Assembly: GCF_008923205.2 (NCBI RefSeq)
Contig: NZ_WBMS02000026.1
Coordinates: 62,001 to 126,000, forward strand
Direction of reading: 5' to 3'
DNA from: Actinomadura physcomitrii
GTDB lineage: Bacteria; Actinomycetota; Actinomycetes; Streptosporangiales; Streptosporangiaceae
DNA: 64,000 nt
This document shows, in pieces, positions 9,009-18,024 of this stretch. The notes under the pieces are model-generated. The model searched no databases. It saw only the letters and a list, made by a program, of their open reading frames with translations, and had not been told where the DNA came from. The first letter of the stretch is position 1; the number at the start of each line of letters is the position of its first letter. The position numbers and the translations under genes are program-made.

Positions 9009-9991
9009 GTCGCCTCCCGGACCCGCTCGGCGGCGCGCATCCGCACCGATCCGGCCCGTGGGTTGGTCGTGGTCTCCTCGTCGGACGGCAGCTCTGCCCC
9101 GCGCGTCAGGAGCCGGAACCTCGGCTCGTGCTCGGGCAGCGGGACGGGCAGCTCCGGCGGGGTGGTGTCGGCCGCCTCGGCGGCGAGGACCCGCTTGGTG
9201 ATGCGGTCCTCCAGCGAGTGGTAGCTGAGGACGGCGACCCGGCCGCCGACCGGGAGCGCGTCCAGGGCGGCGGGCAGCGCCCGCCGCCAGATGTCCAGCT
9301 CGCCGTTCACCTCGATGCGCAGCGCCTGGAACGTCCGTTTGGCCGGGTTGCCGCCGGTGCGGCGGGTCGCGGCCGGGATGGAGGTGCGGACCAGGTCGGC
9401 GAGCCGCCTGGTGGACTCGAGCGGGGCCCGCTCGCGCTCGCGGACGATCGCGGAGGCGATGCGCTGGGCGAACCGCTCCTCGCCGTACTCGCGCAGGATG
9501 CGGGCGAGCTCGGCGGGCGGGTAGCCGTTGACGACCTCCGCCGCGGTGAGCGTCTGGGTGCGGTCCATCCGCATGTCGAGGGGGGCGTCGTAGGAGTAGG
9601 CGAAGCCGCGGCCGGCCTCGTCGAGCTGCGGGGAGGAGACGCCGAGGTCGAACAGCACGGCGTCCACGGACGGGACGCCGAGCCGCGCGAGGACGCCGGG
9701 GATCTCGTCGTAGACGGCGTGCTCGAACGTCACGCGGTCGCCGAAGGGGGCCAGCCGGCGCGCGGAGCGCTCCAGCGCGGTGGTGTCGCGGTCGAGGGCG
9801 ATGAGCCGCAGGTCCGGGTGGGCCCGGAGCATCGCCTCGGCGTGGCCGCCCATGCCGAGCGTGGCGTCGAGGTGGACGGGCGTGCGCCCGGCGGCGCGGG
9901 CGGCGTCCACGGCGGGGGCGAGGAGTTCCAGAACGCGACCGAGCATGACCGGTACGTGACCGGCCCCGGCCGCGTGGTCTCCCACGTCCAT
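9005..9991 (-). CDS. rsmH: 16S rRNA (cytosine(1402)-N(4))-methyltransferase
   Basis: SAM-dependent methyltransferase (MraW) modifying C1402 of 16S rRNA. About 328 residues: DATLGMGGHAEAM forms the SAM-binding loop, followed by LIALDRD and the typical VLFDLGVSSPQLD motif, RMD, and SYHSLEDRITK near the C-terminus. The start is set at ATG 9991 (MDVGDHAAGAGHVPVML), which has GGGGGGTGGAG at ideal distance. The open frame extends further upstream, but that part shows no family similarity. First gene after mraZ in the dcw operon. Confidence 0.95.
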   Translation of the reverse strand: MDVGDHAAGAGHVPVMLGRVLELLAPAVDAARAAGRTPVHLDATLGMGGHAEAMLRAHPDLRLIALDRDTTALERSARRLAPFGDRVTFEHAVYDEIPGVLARLGVPSVDAVLFDLGVSSPQLDEAGRGFAYSYDAPLDMRMDRTQTLTAAEVVNGYPPAELARILREYGEERFAQRIASAIVRERERAPLESTRRLADLVRTSIPAATRRTGGNPAKRTFQALRIEVNGELDIWRRALPAALDALPVGGRVAVLSYHSLEDRITKRVLAAEAADTTPPELPVPLPEHEPRFRLLTRGAELPSDEETTTNPRAGSVRMRAAERVREAT

Positions 9992-10234
9992 GCTCCACCC
10001 CCCTGGTACTGCCACCTCGCTCGCGGACTGTGTGGCATCGCCGGTCCGGACCTTGCCCGCCCCCGGCGGCGGCCTCGCCCGGCCAGGTCCCCATCCGCTG
10101 CCCTGAGGGAAGATCACCGCGTTACCGCGGGGGGTCGCCGTCTGGCACCGGGGAAGCTGCGCCAGCTGGCTCGGAGAGCGGCTGGAGACCTGGCCGAACG
10201 TGGGCCATTGCCGGTCAACGGACCGACGGGTCGT
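9992..10234. other. Intergenic region between mraZ and rsmH
   Basis: About 240 bases without a credible gene separate mraZ from rsmH, longer than the other spacings in this cluster. On the minus strand it contains TTGACC near 10215, but I could not pair it with a convincing -10 box. A second promoter or a processing site is possible; nothing firmer is visible. Confidence 0.4.
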
Positions 10235-10666
10235 CTAGAGGATCCCTGGCAACACCTCCTCCGAGACGTCGGAGAACGCCTGTTCCTCCTGTTCGAGGTA
10301 GGACTCCCAGGCCCGGGTGTCCCAGATCTCCAGGCGTGTGTTGGCGCCGATGACCGTGCAGTCGCGGGTGAGGCCCGCGTACGTGCGCAGCGGCGGCGGG
10401 ATCGTGACGCGTCCCTGCTTGTCGGGGACCTCGTCGGAGGCGCTGGCGAAGAAGACCCGGCTGTACGCGCGGACCGCCTTCTCGGTGACCGGTGCGGCGC
10501 GCAGAGCCTCGGTGATGCGCTGGAACTCCGCCATGGGGAAGACGTACAGGCAGCGTTCCTGGCCCTTCGTGATCACCAATCCCCCCGACAGCTCCTCGCG
10601 GTACTTCGCCGGCAGGAACAGTCGTCCCTTGTCGTCGAGGCGCGGTGAATGGGTGCCGAGGAACAC
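10235..10666 (-). CDS. mraZ: MraZ, dcw-operon transcriptional regulator
   Basis: Ring-forming DNA-binding protein with two SpoVT/AbrB-like (DXXXR) halves, seen as LDDKGRLFLPAKYRE and PDKQGRVTIPPPLR. MraZ represses or tunes its own dcw operon by binding repeats upstream. The start is set at GTG 10666 (translated MFLGTHSPRLDDKGR), 143 residues as in the family, with GGGAGG eight bases upstream. A GTG three codons earlier is in frame but would overlap that Shine-Dalgarno. Its predicted binding boxes lie immediately upstream at 10704-10739. Confidence 0.96.
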   Translation of the reverse strand: MFLGTHSPRLDDKGRLFLPAKYREELSGGLVITKGQERCLYVFPMAEFQRITEALRAAPVTEKAVRAYSRVFFASASDEVPDKQGRVTIPPPLRTYAGLTRDCTVIGANTRLEIWDTRAWESYLEQEEQAFSDVSEEVLPGIL

Positions 10667-10703
10667 CGGCCCCACCTCCCGCGCCGCATGAGGCGCTACT
10701 GCT

Positions 10704-10739
10704 CCCCACGGCGCCCCACTCTACTCCACTCTTCCCCAC
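10704..10739 (-). promoter_or_regulatory. MraZ operator: four 10-bp-phased boxes
   Basis: On the minus strand GTGGGG, GTGGAG, GTGGGG and GTGGGG begin at 10739, 10729, 10719 and 10709, exactly 10 bp apart, so all face one side of the helix. MraZ boxes in other bacteria are the same kind of TGGG-containing direct repeats with ~10 bp spacing. They overlap the promoter of mraZ, which fits autoregulation. Confidence 0.88.
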
Positions 10740-10745
10740 CGTCAA
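10718..10745 (-). promoter_or_regulatory. Promoter of the mraZ/dcw operon
   Basis: On the minus strand TTGACG (10745-10740) is followed, after a 16-bp spacer, by TAGAGT (10723-10718), a good match to a primary-sigma promoter. Transcription would begin near 10711, about 45 bases before mraZ. The spacer, -10 box and start site are covered by the MraZ boxes. Confidence 0.7.
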
Positions 10746-11158
10746 CAAGGAAAACACCTTCCGCGCACGAAGATCGCCGAGAAAACCGCAGGTCAGACGG
10801 GGTGGCGCGGAGTGGGGGGCGGCGGGCGCCCCGCCGTGCGCAGCACTCGCGCGGTCCCCTCCGGAGCGGTCCGCCGGCCCGTCCCGCGGGGGCCCGCGAG
10901 GGGCTCGCGGGAGGGCCCCGAGCGGCCGGTGGGGCGAAGTGGTGGGCCCGGTGGGGCTGTGGTGGTGATCCCTGTGGAGCACAATGGGCTCGCGTTCCAC
11001 ATGAACATCGCGGCGGGCCCTCCGACGACGTACTGTCGGTTGGGCGGGCGCACAGAGCGCCGCACCGGTCGCGAGGAGACGGGCCCCCGGTCCCGGGGGG
11101 CGGGCTCCGTCAGGGGCCTTCGAGCACACCACGCGGCCGGACGGCTGAGGAGGGTTTG
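10746..11158. other. Non-coding region between the divergent mraZ and moxR units
   Basis: Upstream of the mraZ promoter the region is GC-rich with no credible coding sequence. The last part before moxR carries the Shine-Dalgarno GAGGAGGG at 11147-11154. I see no clear promoter hexamers for moxR. Confidence 0.5.
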
Positions 11159-12232
11159 GTGGCAGTAGGCACGCACGGCGAGTCGTTCATGGAGACCGAC
11201 CCCCCGGCATCGCGCCCCGCCCGCCCCGGCAGCGCGGGCGGCGGCCGAGCGGAGGGCCCGGCGGGACGCGAGGACTCCGGCCGCGACCTGGCGGGGCTCG
11301 CGCGGATCGCCGACCGGATCCGGGGCGCCGTCGAGTCGGTGATCGAGGGCAAGCCGAAAGCGGTGCGGCTCGCGCTGACCGTCCTGCTCGCCGAGGGGCA
11401 TCTGCTGATCGAGGACGTGCCGGGCGTCGGCAAGACGATGCTGGCCAAGGCCCTCGCGCGGTCCGTCGACTGCTCGGTGCGGCGGGTGCAGTTCACGCCG
11501 GACCTGCTGCCGAGCGACATCACCGGGGTCAGCGCCTACAACCAGGAGCTGCGCGAGTTCGAGTTCAAGCCGGGCCCGGTGTTCGCCAACATCGTGGTCG
11601 GCGACGAGATCAACCGGGCGTCGCCGAAGACGCAGTCGGCGCTGCTGGAGTGCATGGAGGAGCGCCAGGTCACGGTCGACGGCACCACCTACGCGCTGGA
11701 GCCCCCGTTCATGGTGATCTCCACGCAGAACCCGGTCGAGATGGAGGGCACCTACCCGCTGCCGGAGGCGCAGCGCGACCGGTTCACCGCGCGGATCTCT
11801 ATGGGGTACCCCAGCCCTGCGGCGGAGCTGGAGATGCTGGACGCGCACGGCGGGTCGTCGCCGCTGGACCGGCTCACCCCGGTCGCGCACGCCTCCGACG
11901 TCCGCGAGCTGATCGAGGTGGTGCGGCGCCAGCACGTCGCGGCGTCGGTGCGGCAGTACGCGATCGACCTGGTCACCGCGACCCGCAAGCACCCCGAGCT
12001 GCGGCTCGGCGCCTCCCCCCGCGCCACCCTGCACCTGGTCCGCGCGGCGCGGGCGTACGCGGCGCTGGACGAGCGCGACTACGTGCTCCCCGACGACGTG
12101 CAGGAGCTGGCCGTCCCGGTCCTGGCGCACCGGCTGCTGCCCACCGCGGAGGCGCAGGTGGAGCGGCGGCGTCCCGAGCAGGTGGTCGCCGAGCTGGTGC
12201 GCCGCCTGCCGGTGCCCGCACCCGGGAAGTGA
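11159..12232 (+). CDS. MoxR-family AAA+ ATPase
   Basis: Cytoplasmic AAA+ chaperone-like ATPase, ~357 residues. Walker A is EDVPGVGKTMLAKAL, Walker B GDEINRASPKTQSALLE and sensor I STQNPVEMEGTYPLPEAQ, all typical of MoxR. The GTG start at 11159 lies five bases after GAGGAGGG; an ATG 30 bases downstream lacks such a site. MoxR proteins are usually encoded with a DUF58 protein and a membrane transglutaminase, as here, and are thought to help mature or activate partner proteins. The specific client is unknown. Confidence 0.9.
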   Translation: MAVGTHGESFMETDPPASRPARPGSAGGGRAEGPAGREDSGRDLAGLARIADRIRGAVESVIEGKPKAVRLALTVLLAEGHLLIEDVPGVGKTMLAKALARSVDCSVRRVQFTPDLLPSDITGVSAYNQELREFEFKPGPVFANIVVGDEINRASPKTQSALLECMEERQVTVDGTTYALEPPFMVISTQNPVEMEGTYPLPEAQRDRFTARISMGYPSPAAELEMLDAHGGSSPLDRLTPVAHASDVRELIEVVRRQHVAASVRQYAIDLVTATRKHPELRLGASPRATLHLVRAARAYAALDERDYVLPDDVQELAVPVLAHRLLPTAEAQVERRRPEQVVAELVRRLPVPAPGK

Positions 12233-12236
12233 CCGG

Positions 12237-13667
12237 TTGAGGCGGGCGCTGGCCGGGCTGACCACGCGCGGGCGGTCCTTCGTGGCCGCCGGCGCGACGG
12301 CCATCGTGTGCGCGTTCGTGCTCGGCGAGCGGGACCTGCTGCGCGCCGGGATCCTGGTGCTGGTGCTGCCGCTGCTGTCCACGCTGGCGGTGTCGCGGAC
12401 CCGCTACCGGCTGGCGTGCGCGCGGCGGCTGGATCCGGCGCGGCTGCCCGTCGGCCACGAGACGCGCGTCGACCTGCGGCTGGAGAACGTGTCGCGGCTG
12501 CCGAGCGGCCTGCTGCTGGTGGAGGACCGGGTGCCGTACGCGCTCGGCGGGCGGGCGCGGTTCGTGCTGGACCGGATCGAGTCGCAGGGCTCGCGGGAGC
12601 TCGGCTACCGGATCCGCTCCGACGTGCGCGGCCGGTTCCGGGTGGGGCCGCTGACGGTCCGGCTGGCCGACCCGTTCGGGATGGTGGAGCTGGTCCGCTC
12701 GTTCAGCATGTCCGACACCCTCACGGTGACCCCGGCGATCGTGCCGCTGCCGGCGACGCGGCTGAGCGGCGCGTGGGGAGGCGGCGGCGAGAGCCTGGCC
12801 CGGGCGGTGTCGGCGGCGGGCGAGGACGACGTCGCGCCGCGCGAGTACCGGCACGGCGACGACCTGCGGCGCGTGCACTGGCGGTCGACGGCGCGGCACG
12901 GCGAGCTGATGGTGCGGCGCGAGGAGCAGCACTTCCAGAGCAGCGGGACGCTGTTCCTGGACACCCGGCGCCGCGCGCACTGGGGCGACGGGCCGGGCGG
13001 GTCGTTCGAGCAGGCGGTGTCGGTCGCCGCGTCGATCGGGGTGCATCTCGGCCGGACGGGGATGAACCTGCGGTTCGTCACCGACGGCGGCGAGGCGCTG
13101 TCGGCGGCGGCGTCGTTCGACGGGGCGTTCGAGGGGCTGCTGCTGGAGGCGCTGGCGGTGGCGCGGCGGTCGAAGGCCGCGTCGCTGACGCCCGGCCTCG
13201 CGGCGCTGGGCGGCGCGCCCGGGCAGGGCGGGGAGGGCGACGGGCTGGTGTGCGCGGTGTTCGGCGCGCTGACGGCCGAGGAGGCGCACCGGGTCGCGGC
13301 GGCGCGCCGCGGCGCGGGCTCCCGGCTGGCGGTGCTGCTCGACGCGTCCCCCGGCGGCCGGGACGGCGGGGCGGAGAACGGCCACCGGGCGCGGGCCGCC
13401 CGGCCGCGGATCCCGGGGGCGCGCGGCGGCACGGGCGGGCGGGCCCCGGGGCCGCGGTCCGGGGACGCGGACGACATGCCGCTCGCGCCGGAGGACGCCG
13501 CCGGGCTGCTGCGCGCGGGCGGGTGGCGGGTGCTGGTCGTCCGGTCCGCGGCCGAGCTGGCCGGGGCGTGGGCGGGGGCGGCGCGGGCGGGCGCGGGGCC
13601 GGACGCCGGGCACGGGACGAAGCGAGCCTCCGACGAGGCGGCGGACGCCACCGGAGGTGCGGCATGA
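12237..13667 (+). CDS. DUF58 domain-containing membrane protein
   Basis: Protein of ~476 residues starting with TTG, four bases after the moxR stop. The N-terminus has two close hydrophobic segments, followed by a region with REYRHGDDLRRVHWRSTARH, the hallmark DUF58 motif that precedes a vWA-like fold. The C-terminal ~100 residues are GC-driven low complexity. DUF58 proteins accompany MoxR ATPases; the biochemical role is not established. It overlaps the next gene through ATGA, so the three genes form one operon. Confidence 0.88.
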   Translation: MRRALAGLTTRGRSFVAAGATAIVCAFVLGERDLLRAGILVLVLPLLSTLAVSRTRYRLACARRLDPARLPVGHETRVDLRLENVSRLPSGLLLVEDRVPYALGGRARFVLDRIESQGSRELGYRIRSDVRGRFRVGPLTVRLADPFGMVELVRSFSMSDTLTVTPAIVPLPATRLSGAWGGGGESLARAVSAAGEDDVAPREYRHGDDLRRVHWRSTARHGELMVRREEQHFQSSGTLFLDTRRRAHWGDGPGGSFEQAVSVAASIGVHLGRTGMNLRFVTDGGEALSAAASFDGAFEGLLLEALAVARRSKAASLTPGLAALGGAPGQGGEGDGLVCAVFGALTAEEAHRVAAARRGAGSRLAVLLDASPGGRDGGAENGHRARAARPRIPGARGGTGGRAPGPRSGDADDMPLAPEDAAGLLRAGGWRVLVVRSAAELAGAWAGAARAGAGPDAGHGTKRASDEAADATGGAA

Positions 13668-16135
13668 GGATCCGGATGACGATCGTGGCCGCGGTGGCGA
13701 CGCTGGCCTGCTCGGTCGGCCTGTACCCGCTGTTCGCCGGCGGCCGGTGGTTCTGGACGGGCACCGCCGCGGTGCTGGCGGCGGCCTGCGGCGGGCTGGT
13801 CTCGCGCCGGCTGCGGCTGCCGGCCGTGCTGGATCCGCTGTTCGGGCTGGCGGCGCTGCTGCTGTACCTGACCGCGGCGTACGCGGCGGGCGAGGCGTGG
13901 CTCGGGTTCGTCCCCTCGCCCGGCTCGCTCTCGCACCTCGTCGATCTGGCCGGGGACGGCTGGAGCGCGGCGAACCGGTACGCGGCGCCGGTGCCGCTGG
14001 TGTCCGGGATCGGGTTCCTGGCCGCGGCCGGGATCGGCGTGGTCGCGGTGCTGGTCGACCTGCTGGCGGTGCGGCTGCGGCGGGCGGCGCCGGCCGGGCT
14101 GCCGCTGCTGGCGATGTACAGCGTGCCCGCCGCGGTCCGCCAGGACGGCGTCGGGTGGCCGGCGTTCGCCATCGGGGCGGTCGCCTTCCTCGCCCTGCTG
14201 ATGGCCGACGCGCGCGAGCAGGTCGGCGGCTGGGGCCGGGCGGTCACCGTCCACCGGCACGGTGAGGAGCTGCCGCTGGCCGGGGCGGAGCCGCCGAGCG
14301 GCCAGCGCGTGCGCGCCGACGGCGGCCGGCGCGCGGCGAGCGGGCGGCGGATCGCGCTCGGATCGGTGGCGATCGCGGTGCTGCTGCCGCTGGCGGTCCC
14401 GATCCACCCGCGCGGCGTGTTCGGGATGGGCGGCGGGGGCCGCGGCCGGGGCGACCAGACGGTCACCACGCCGGACCCGCTGGTCAGCCTGAAGCGGGAG
14501 CTGACCCGGCTGGACGACTCGGTCGTCCTCACCTACCGCACCGACGACCCGGACGGCCCGGACTACCTGCGCCTGTACGCCCTCGACCGGTTCGACGGCG
14601 ACCGGTGGACCTACAGCCGGCTGAGCAGCAGCGCCGCGGACCGGCTGTCGGGCCGGACGCTGCCGCCGCCGCCCGGGCTGAGCATCGCCCCGGTGCACGA
14701 GGTGACGACGCGCGTGAAGGTGAGCGGCGAGGTCCGCGACATGACCTTCCTGCCGGTGCCGTACGCGCCGACCCGGGTGTCGATCAAGGGCGACTGGCGG
14801 GTGCACCGGCAGTCGCTGATGATCTACTCGCTGAGCGACTCGGCCGGCGGCCGCTCCTACACCGTCACGAGCCTGCGCGCCGACCCGACGGCGGCCGACC
14901 TGTCCGCCGCCGTCGGGTACCCGGCGGACGTCGTCTCCCACTACACCGCCGTCCCGAAGAACATCCCGCCGCAGATCAGGGCGCTCGCGCAGAACGTGAC
15001 GGCGGGCGCGGCGACGGCGCGGGCGCAGGCGGTGAAGCTGCAGCGCTGGTTCACCCTGACCGGCGGGTTCACCTACGACCTGTCGACGCCGGCGCCGCAG
15101 CGCGGCAACGACCTCGTCGACTTCCTGCTGCGCAGCAAGCGCGGGTACTGCGAGCAGTTCGCGGCGTCGATGGCTTTGATGGCGCGGATCCTCGGCATCC
15201 CGTCGCGGGTCGCGATGGGCTACACGTCCGGCACGCAGACGCAGCCGGGGACGTGGGTGGTGCGGTCGCGGGACGCGCACGCGTGGCCGGAGCTGTACTT
15301 CGAGGGGTCGGGCTGGGTGCGGTTCGAGCCGACGCCGTCCGGCGCGGCCGGGCAGGGCACCGCGGTGACGCCCGCCTACAGCCGGCCGGCGGACGGCGGC
15401 GGGCGGCAGGGCGACGACGCGCTGCCGACGCCGGCGGCGACCTCGGGGCCGGACCGGTCGTCGGCGTCGCCGCAGGCGGCGCCGCACCGCAACGACACCG
15501 GCGCGCAGAACGGCCTCACTCCGGAGGACTCCGGGGACGGCGGATGGTCGGCGGCGCCGTGGATCGCGGGCGGGGTGCTGGTGCTGCTGCTCCTCGCGGT
15601 CCCGATGGTGCTGCGGGCGCTGACCCGGCGGCGCCGCTGGGCGGTGCTGTCGACACCGCCCCAAGGGCGCGGCGGGAGTTCCCCACCGGACGTCCGCGGC
15701 GGCGTACCGGACGGTGTTCCCGACGGCGGAGGCGCCGCGCACGCGGCGTGGCGGGAGATGCGCGCCGACGCCCTCGACCACGGGCTGGAGTGGCGGCCGA
15801 GCGACTCGCCGCGCGCGGCGGCGCGGCGGCTCGGCGAGCTGCTGGAGCTGGACGAGGTGCCCGCGGAGGCGCTCGGCCGCATCGCCCGCGCCGAGGAGCT
15901 GGCCCGCTACGCGCGGACCCGGCCCGCCGACCCGCCCGAGCTGCTGCGCGCCGACGTGCGGACCGTCCGCGCGGCGTTCGCGGCGTCGGTGGGGCGCCGG
16001 GCCCGCTGGCGCGCCCGGGTCTTCCCGCCGTCGGCGATGGCGCAGGCGCGGTCGGCGCTGCGCGGCACCGGCCTCCGCGCGGCCGACCTGGCCGACCGTC
16101 TCAACGACCTGCCGAACCGCGTGCGGCGCCGCTAG
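13664..16135 (+). CDS. Membrane transglutaminase-like protein (DUF3488/TgpA type)
   Basis: About 823 residues. The N-terminal ~240 residues hold some six membrane segments. A large extracytoplasmic domain follows, with the transglutaminase core: Cys at ~496 in GYCEQFAASMALMARILGIP, His at ~539 in RDAHAWPEL, and WVRFEPTPSG in the position of the third catalytic residue. A further membrane segment near residue 635 and a cytosolic tail complete it. This is the actinobacterial TgpA-like architecture always found with moxR and DUF58. The substrate is unknown; an envelope role is likely. GGAGGTG precedes the ATG. Confidence 0.88.
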   Translation: MRIRMTIVAAVATLACSVGLYPLFAGGRWFWTGTAAVLAAACGGLVSRRLRLPAVLDPLFGLAALLLYLTAAYAAGEAWLGFVPSPGSLSHLVDLAGDGWSAANRYAAPVPLVSGIGFLAAAGIGVVAVLVDLLAVRLRRAAPAGLPLLAMYSVPAAVRQDGVGWPAFAIGAVAFLALLMADAREQVGGWGRAVTVHRHGEELPLAGAEPPSGQRVRADGGRRAASGRRIALGSVAIAVLLPLAVPIHPRGVFGMGGGGRGRGDQTVTTPDPLVSLKRELTRLDDSVVLTYRTDDPDGPDYLRLYALDRFDGDRWTYSRLSSSAADRLSGRTLPPPPGLSIAPVHEVTTRVKVSGEVRDMTFLPVPYAPTRVSIKGDWRVHRQSLMIYSLSDSAGGRSYTVTSLRADPTAADLSAAVGYPADVVSHYTAVPKNIPPQIRALAQNVTAGAATARAQAVKLQRWFTLTGGFTYDLSTPAPQRGNDLVDFLLRSKRGYCEQFAASMALMARILGIPSRVAMGYTSGTQTQPGTWVVRSRDAHAWPELYFEGSGWVRFEPTPSGAAGQGTAVTPAYSRPADGGGRQGDDALPTPAATSGPDRSSASPQAAPHRNDTGAQNGLTPEDSGDGGWSAAPWIAGGVLVLLLLAVPMVLRALTRRRRWAVLSTPPQGRGGSSPPDVRGGVPDGVPDGGGAAHAAWREMRADALDHGLEWRPSDSPRAAARRLGELLELDEVPAEALGRIARAEELARYARTRPADPPELLRADVRTVRAAFAASVGRRARWRARVFPPSAMAQARSALRGTGLRAADLADRLNDLPNRVRRR

Positions 16136-16167
16136 GGCCTGGCAGGCCCGCGGCGCCGCTTCGATGA

Positions 16168-16208
16168 GGCCGGTATCTCAGTGTGGCCGGTATCTCAGTG
16201 TGGCCGGT
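16168..16208. repeat. 17-bp tandem duplication between convergent genes
   Basis: The unit GGCCGGTATCTCAGTGT occurs twice in tandem (16168-16184, 16185-16201) followed by the first seven bases of a third copy. It lies between the 3' ends of the transglutaminase gene and the DUF3040 gene. No hairpin of terminator strength is evident in the unit itself. Confidence 0.8.
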
Positions 16209-16217
16209 GCGGCCGGT

Positions 16218-16607
16218 TCACTCGCCTTCGGTGCGGCGGCGCCAGCGTTCCTCCATGCGCTCCATGAAGCCGGCCTTCGCGGGACGGGCCTGGCGGCCGC
16301 GCCGCGCGGGCTCGTTCCCGATGCCGGTCATCCGCTTCCAGCTCGTGAGCGCCCACACGCAGCAGACCACCATGAGCAGGAAGCCGGCCACGCTGACCGC
16401 GATGGTCGCGGTCCCGGCGTTGATGACGAGCCCGGCCATCAGCGCGCAGACACCGACGACGAACCCGAGCGCGGCCTTGATGATCCGGCGCTTGTAGTGC
16501 ACCTGAGGGTTGGTCGACCGGACGGCGTGCGCGAACTTCGGATCCTCGGCGTACAGCTGCTGCTCGATCTGCTCGAGCATGCGCTGTTCGTGCTCAGAGA
16601 GCGGCAC
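16218..16607 (-). CDS. DUF3040 small membrane protein
   Basis: Protein of ~129 residues beginning PLSEHEQRMLEQIEQQLYAEDPKFA, the signature of the DUF3040 family of actinobacteria. Two adjacent membrane segments follow (ALGFVVGVCALMAGLVI and IAVSVAGFLLMVVCCVWAL), then a basic tail. GTG 16607 is chosen because GGGAGG lies five bases upstream and because the family begins with this motif. An upstream ATG would add ~29 unrelated residues. Function unknown; small envelope proteins of this family commonly sit near the division cluster. Confidence 0.85.
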   Translation of the reverse strand: MPLSEHEQRMLEQIEQQLYAEDPKFAHAVRSTNPQVHYKRRIIKAALGFVVGVCALMAGLVINAGTATIAVSVAGFLLMVVCCVWALTSWKRMTGIGNEPARRGRQARPAKAGFMERMEERWRRRTEGE

Positions 16608-16754
16608 GGCGCCTCCCAACGACAGCCCCGCGGCGGGGTATCCGATGCGGGACGGGAACGTCAACGGTGATATGCCCAGAATACGAGCACTCACCAGCGT
16701 ACGAAAGCGAACGGCGGGTCCAGGGCCCCATACCGGTCAGCTCACCGCCTTCTC

Positions 16755-18020
16755 TCATCGTCTCCCGTCCCTGCCGTCGCGTGCGTCACCATCGTGCGCG
16801 CGCTCGACCAGGGCGGCGGGCCGGACGGCACCGCGGCCGAACCGGTTCGCCACCTGGTCGATCGCGCGCTCGGCCTCGCGCCAGCCGCGTTCCGGCTCGT
16901 CGAAGGCGAGCTGACGGGGGGCCTCGCCGGCGGGGCACAGGTTCTCCACCCGCACCCCGACCAGACGGAGTCGTACCCGTTCCAGGCCCGCCCCTTCATA
17001 CAGCTCGCACGCTGTGACATAGATCACACGTGCGAGATCGGTGGGTTCGCGCAGGGTACGCGCCCGCGTGATCGTCTTGAAGCTCGCCATCCGGAGTTTG
17101 ACGCTCACCGTGCGTCCCGCGTTCCCCGACTCCCGCAGCCGCGCGCCGACCTTCTCGGCCAGCCGCAGCAGCTCCCGCCGGATCACCTCCGGGTCGTCGA
17201 CGTCGGTGTCGAACGTCTCCTCCGCCCCGATGCTCTTGTCCGGGGTGTGCGGGACGACCTCGCGCGGGTCGCGGCCCCACGCCAGCTCGTGCAGATGCGC
17301 GCCCATCGCGTTGCCCAGCTCGCGCTGGAGCGTCGTCAGGGGGATTTGCGCGAGCTGCCCGACCGTGCGCAGCCCGAGCCGGGCCAGCGTCTGCTCCGTC
17401 CGCTCCCCCACGCCCCACAGGGCCGCGACGGGCAGCGGGTGCAGGAAGTCGACGACGCCGTCGGCGGGGACGACGAGCAGGCCGTCCGGCTTGCAGCGGG
17501 TCGAGGCGAGCTTGGCGACGAACTTGGTGCTCGCGACGCCGACCGAGCAGGTGATGCCCTGCTGCGCGCGGACCTGCTCGCGGATCATCCGGGCGATCTC
17601 GGCGGGGCGGCCGAGGCGCCGGCCCGCGCCCGCCACGTCGAGGAACGCCTCGTCCAGCGACAGGCCCTCCACCAGCGGCGTGATCGACCGGAAGAGCTCG
17701 AAGACGGCCGCCGACACCCGCCCGTACTTGCCGTGGCTGACCGGCAGCACCACCGCCTGCGGGCACAGCCGCCGCGCCCGCGACATCGGCATCGCCGAGT
17801 GCACGCCGAACCTCCGGGCCTCGTAGGACGCCGCGGACACCACCCCGCGCGGCCCCGCGCCGCCCACCACGACCGGGCGTCCGCGCAGCTCCGGCCGCTC
17901 CAGCAGCTCGACGCTGACGAAGAACGCGTCCATGTCGACGTGCAGGATCGAGCAGCCGGTGTCGTCGGCGGGCGGCCCCGGCTGCGGCCCGGGCCGGTGC
18001 AGCTGCTGCTTGCGGCTCAC
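16755..18020 (-). CDS. dinB: DNA polymerase IV (Y family)
   Basis: Translesion polymerase, ~421 residues. Catalytic motifs: ILHVDMDAFFVSVE and SLDEAFLDV with the metal-binding acidic residues; TCSVGVASTKFVAKLAS is the conserved nucleotide-contact region, and the little-finger domain follows to the C-terminus. The GTG start is four bases after the methyltransferase stop, so the two are probably co-transcribed. No LexA-type box was recognised upstream. DinB extends distorted primer termini and bypasses minor-groove adducts. Confidence 0.93.
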   Translation of the reverse strand: MSRKQQLHRPGPQPGPPADDTGCSILHVDMDAFFVSVELLERPELRGRPVVVGGAGPRGVVSAASYEARRFGVHSAMPMSRARRLCPQAVVLPVSHGKYGRVSAAVFELFRSITPLVEGLSLDEAFLDVAGAGRRLGRPAEIARMIREQVRAQQGITCSVGVASTKFVAKLASTRCKPDGLLVVPADGVVDFLHPLPVAALWGVGERTEQTLARLGLRTVGQLAQIPLTTLQRELGNAMGAHLHELAWGRDPREVVPHTPDKSIGAEETFDTDVDDPEVIRRELLRLAEKVGARLRESGNAGRTVSVKLRMASFKTITRARTLREPTDLARVIYVTACELYEGAGLERVRLRLVGVRVENLCPAGEAPRQLAFDEPERGWREAERAIDQVANRFGRGAVRPAALVERAHDGDARDGRDGRR

Positions 18021-18024
18021 GGTT

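Noticed and set aside
12605..15781. Open frame of ~1058 codons antisense to the DUF58 and transglutaminase genes
   Set aside because: Composition is that of an antisense shadow; the plus-strand genes have motifs, overlaps and Shine-Dalgarno sites.
16168..16208. Start of a CRISPR array or minisatellite
   Set aside because: Only 2.4 copies of a 17-bp unit without spacers.
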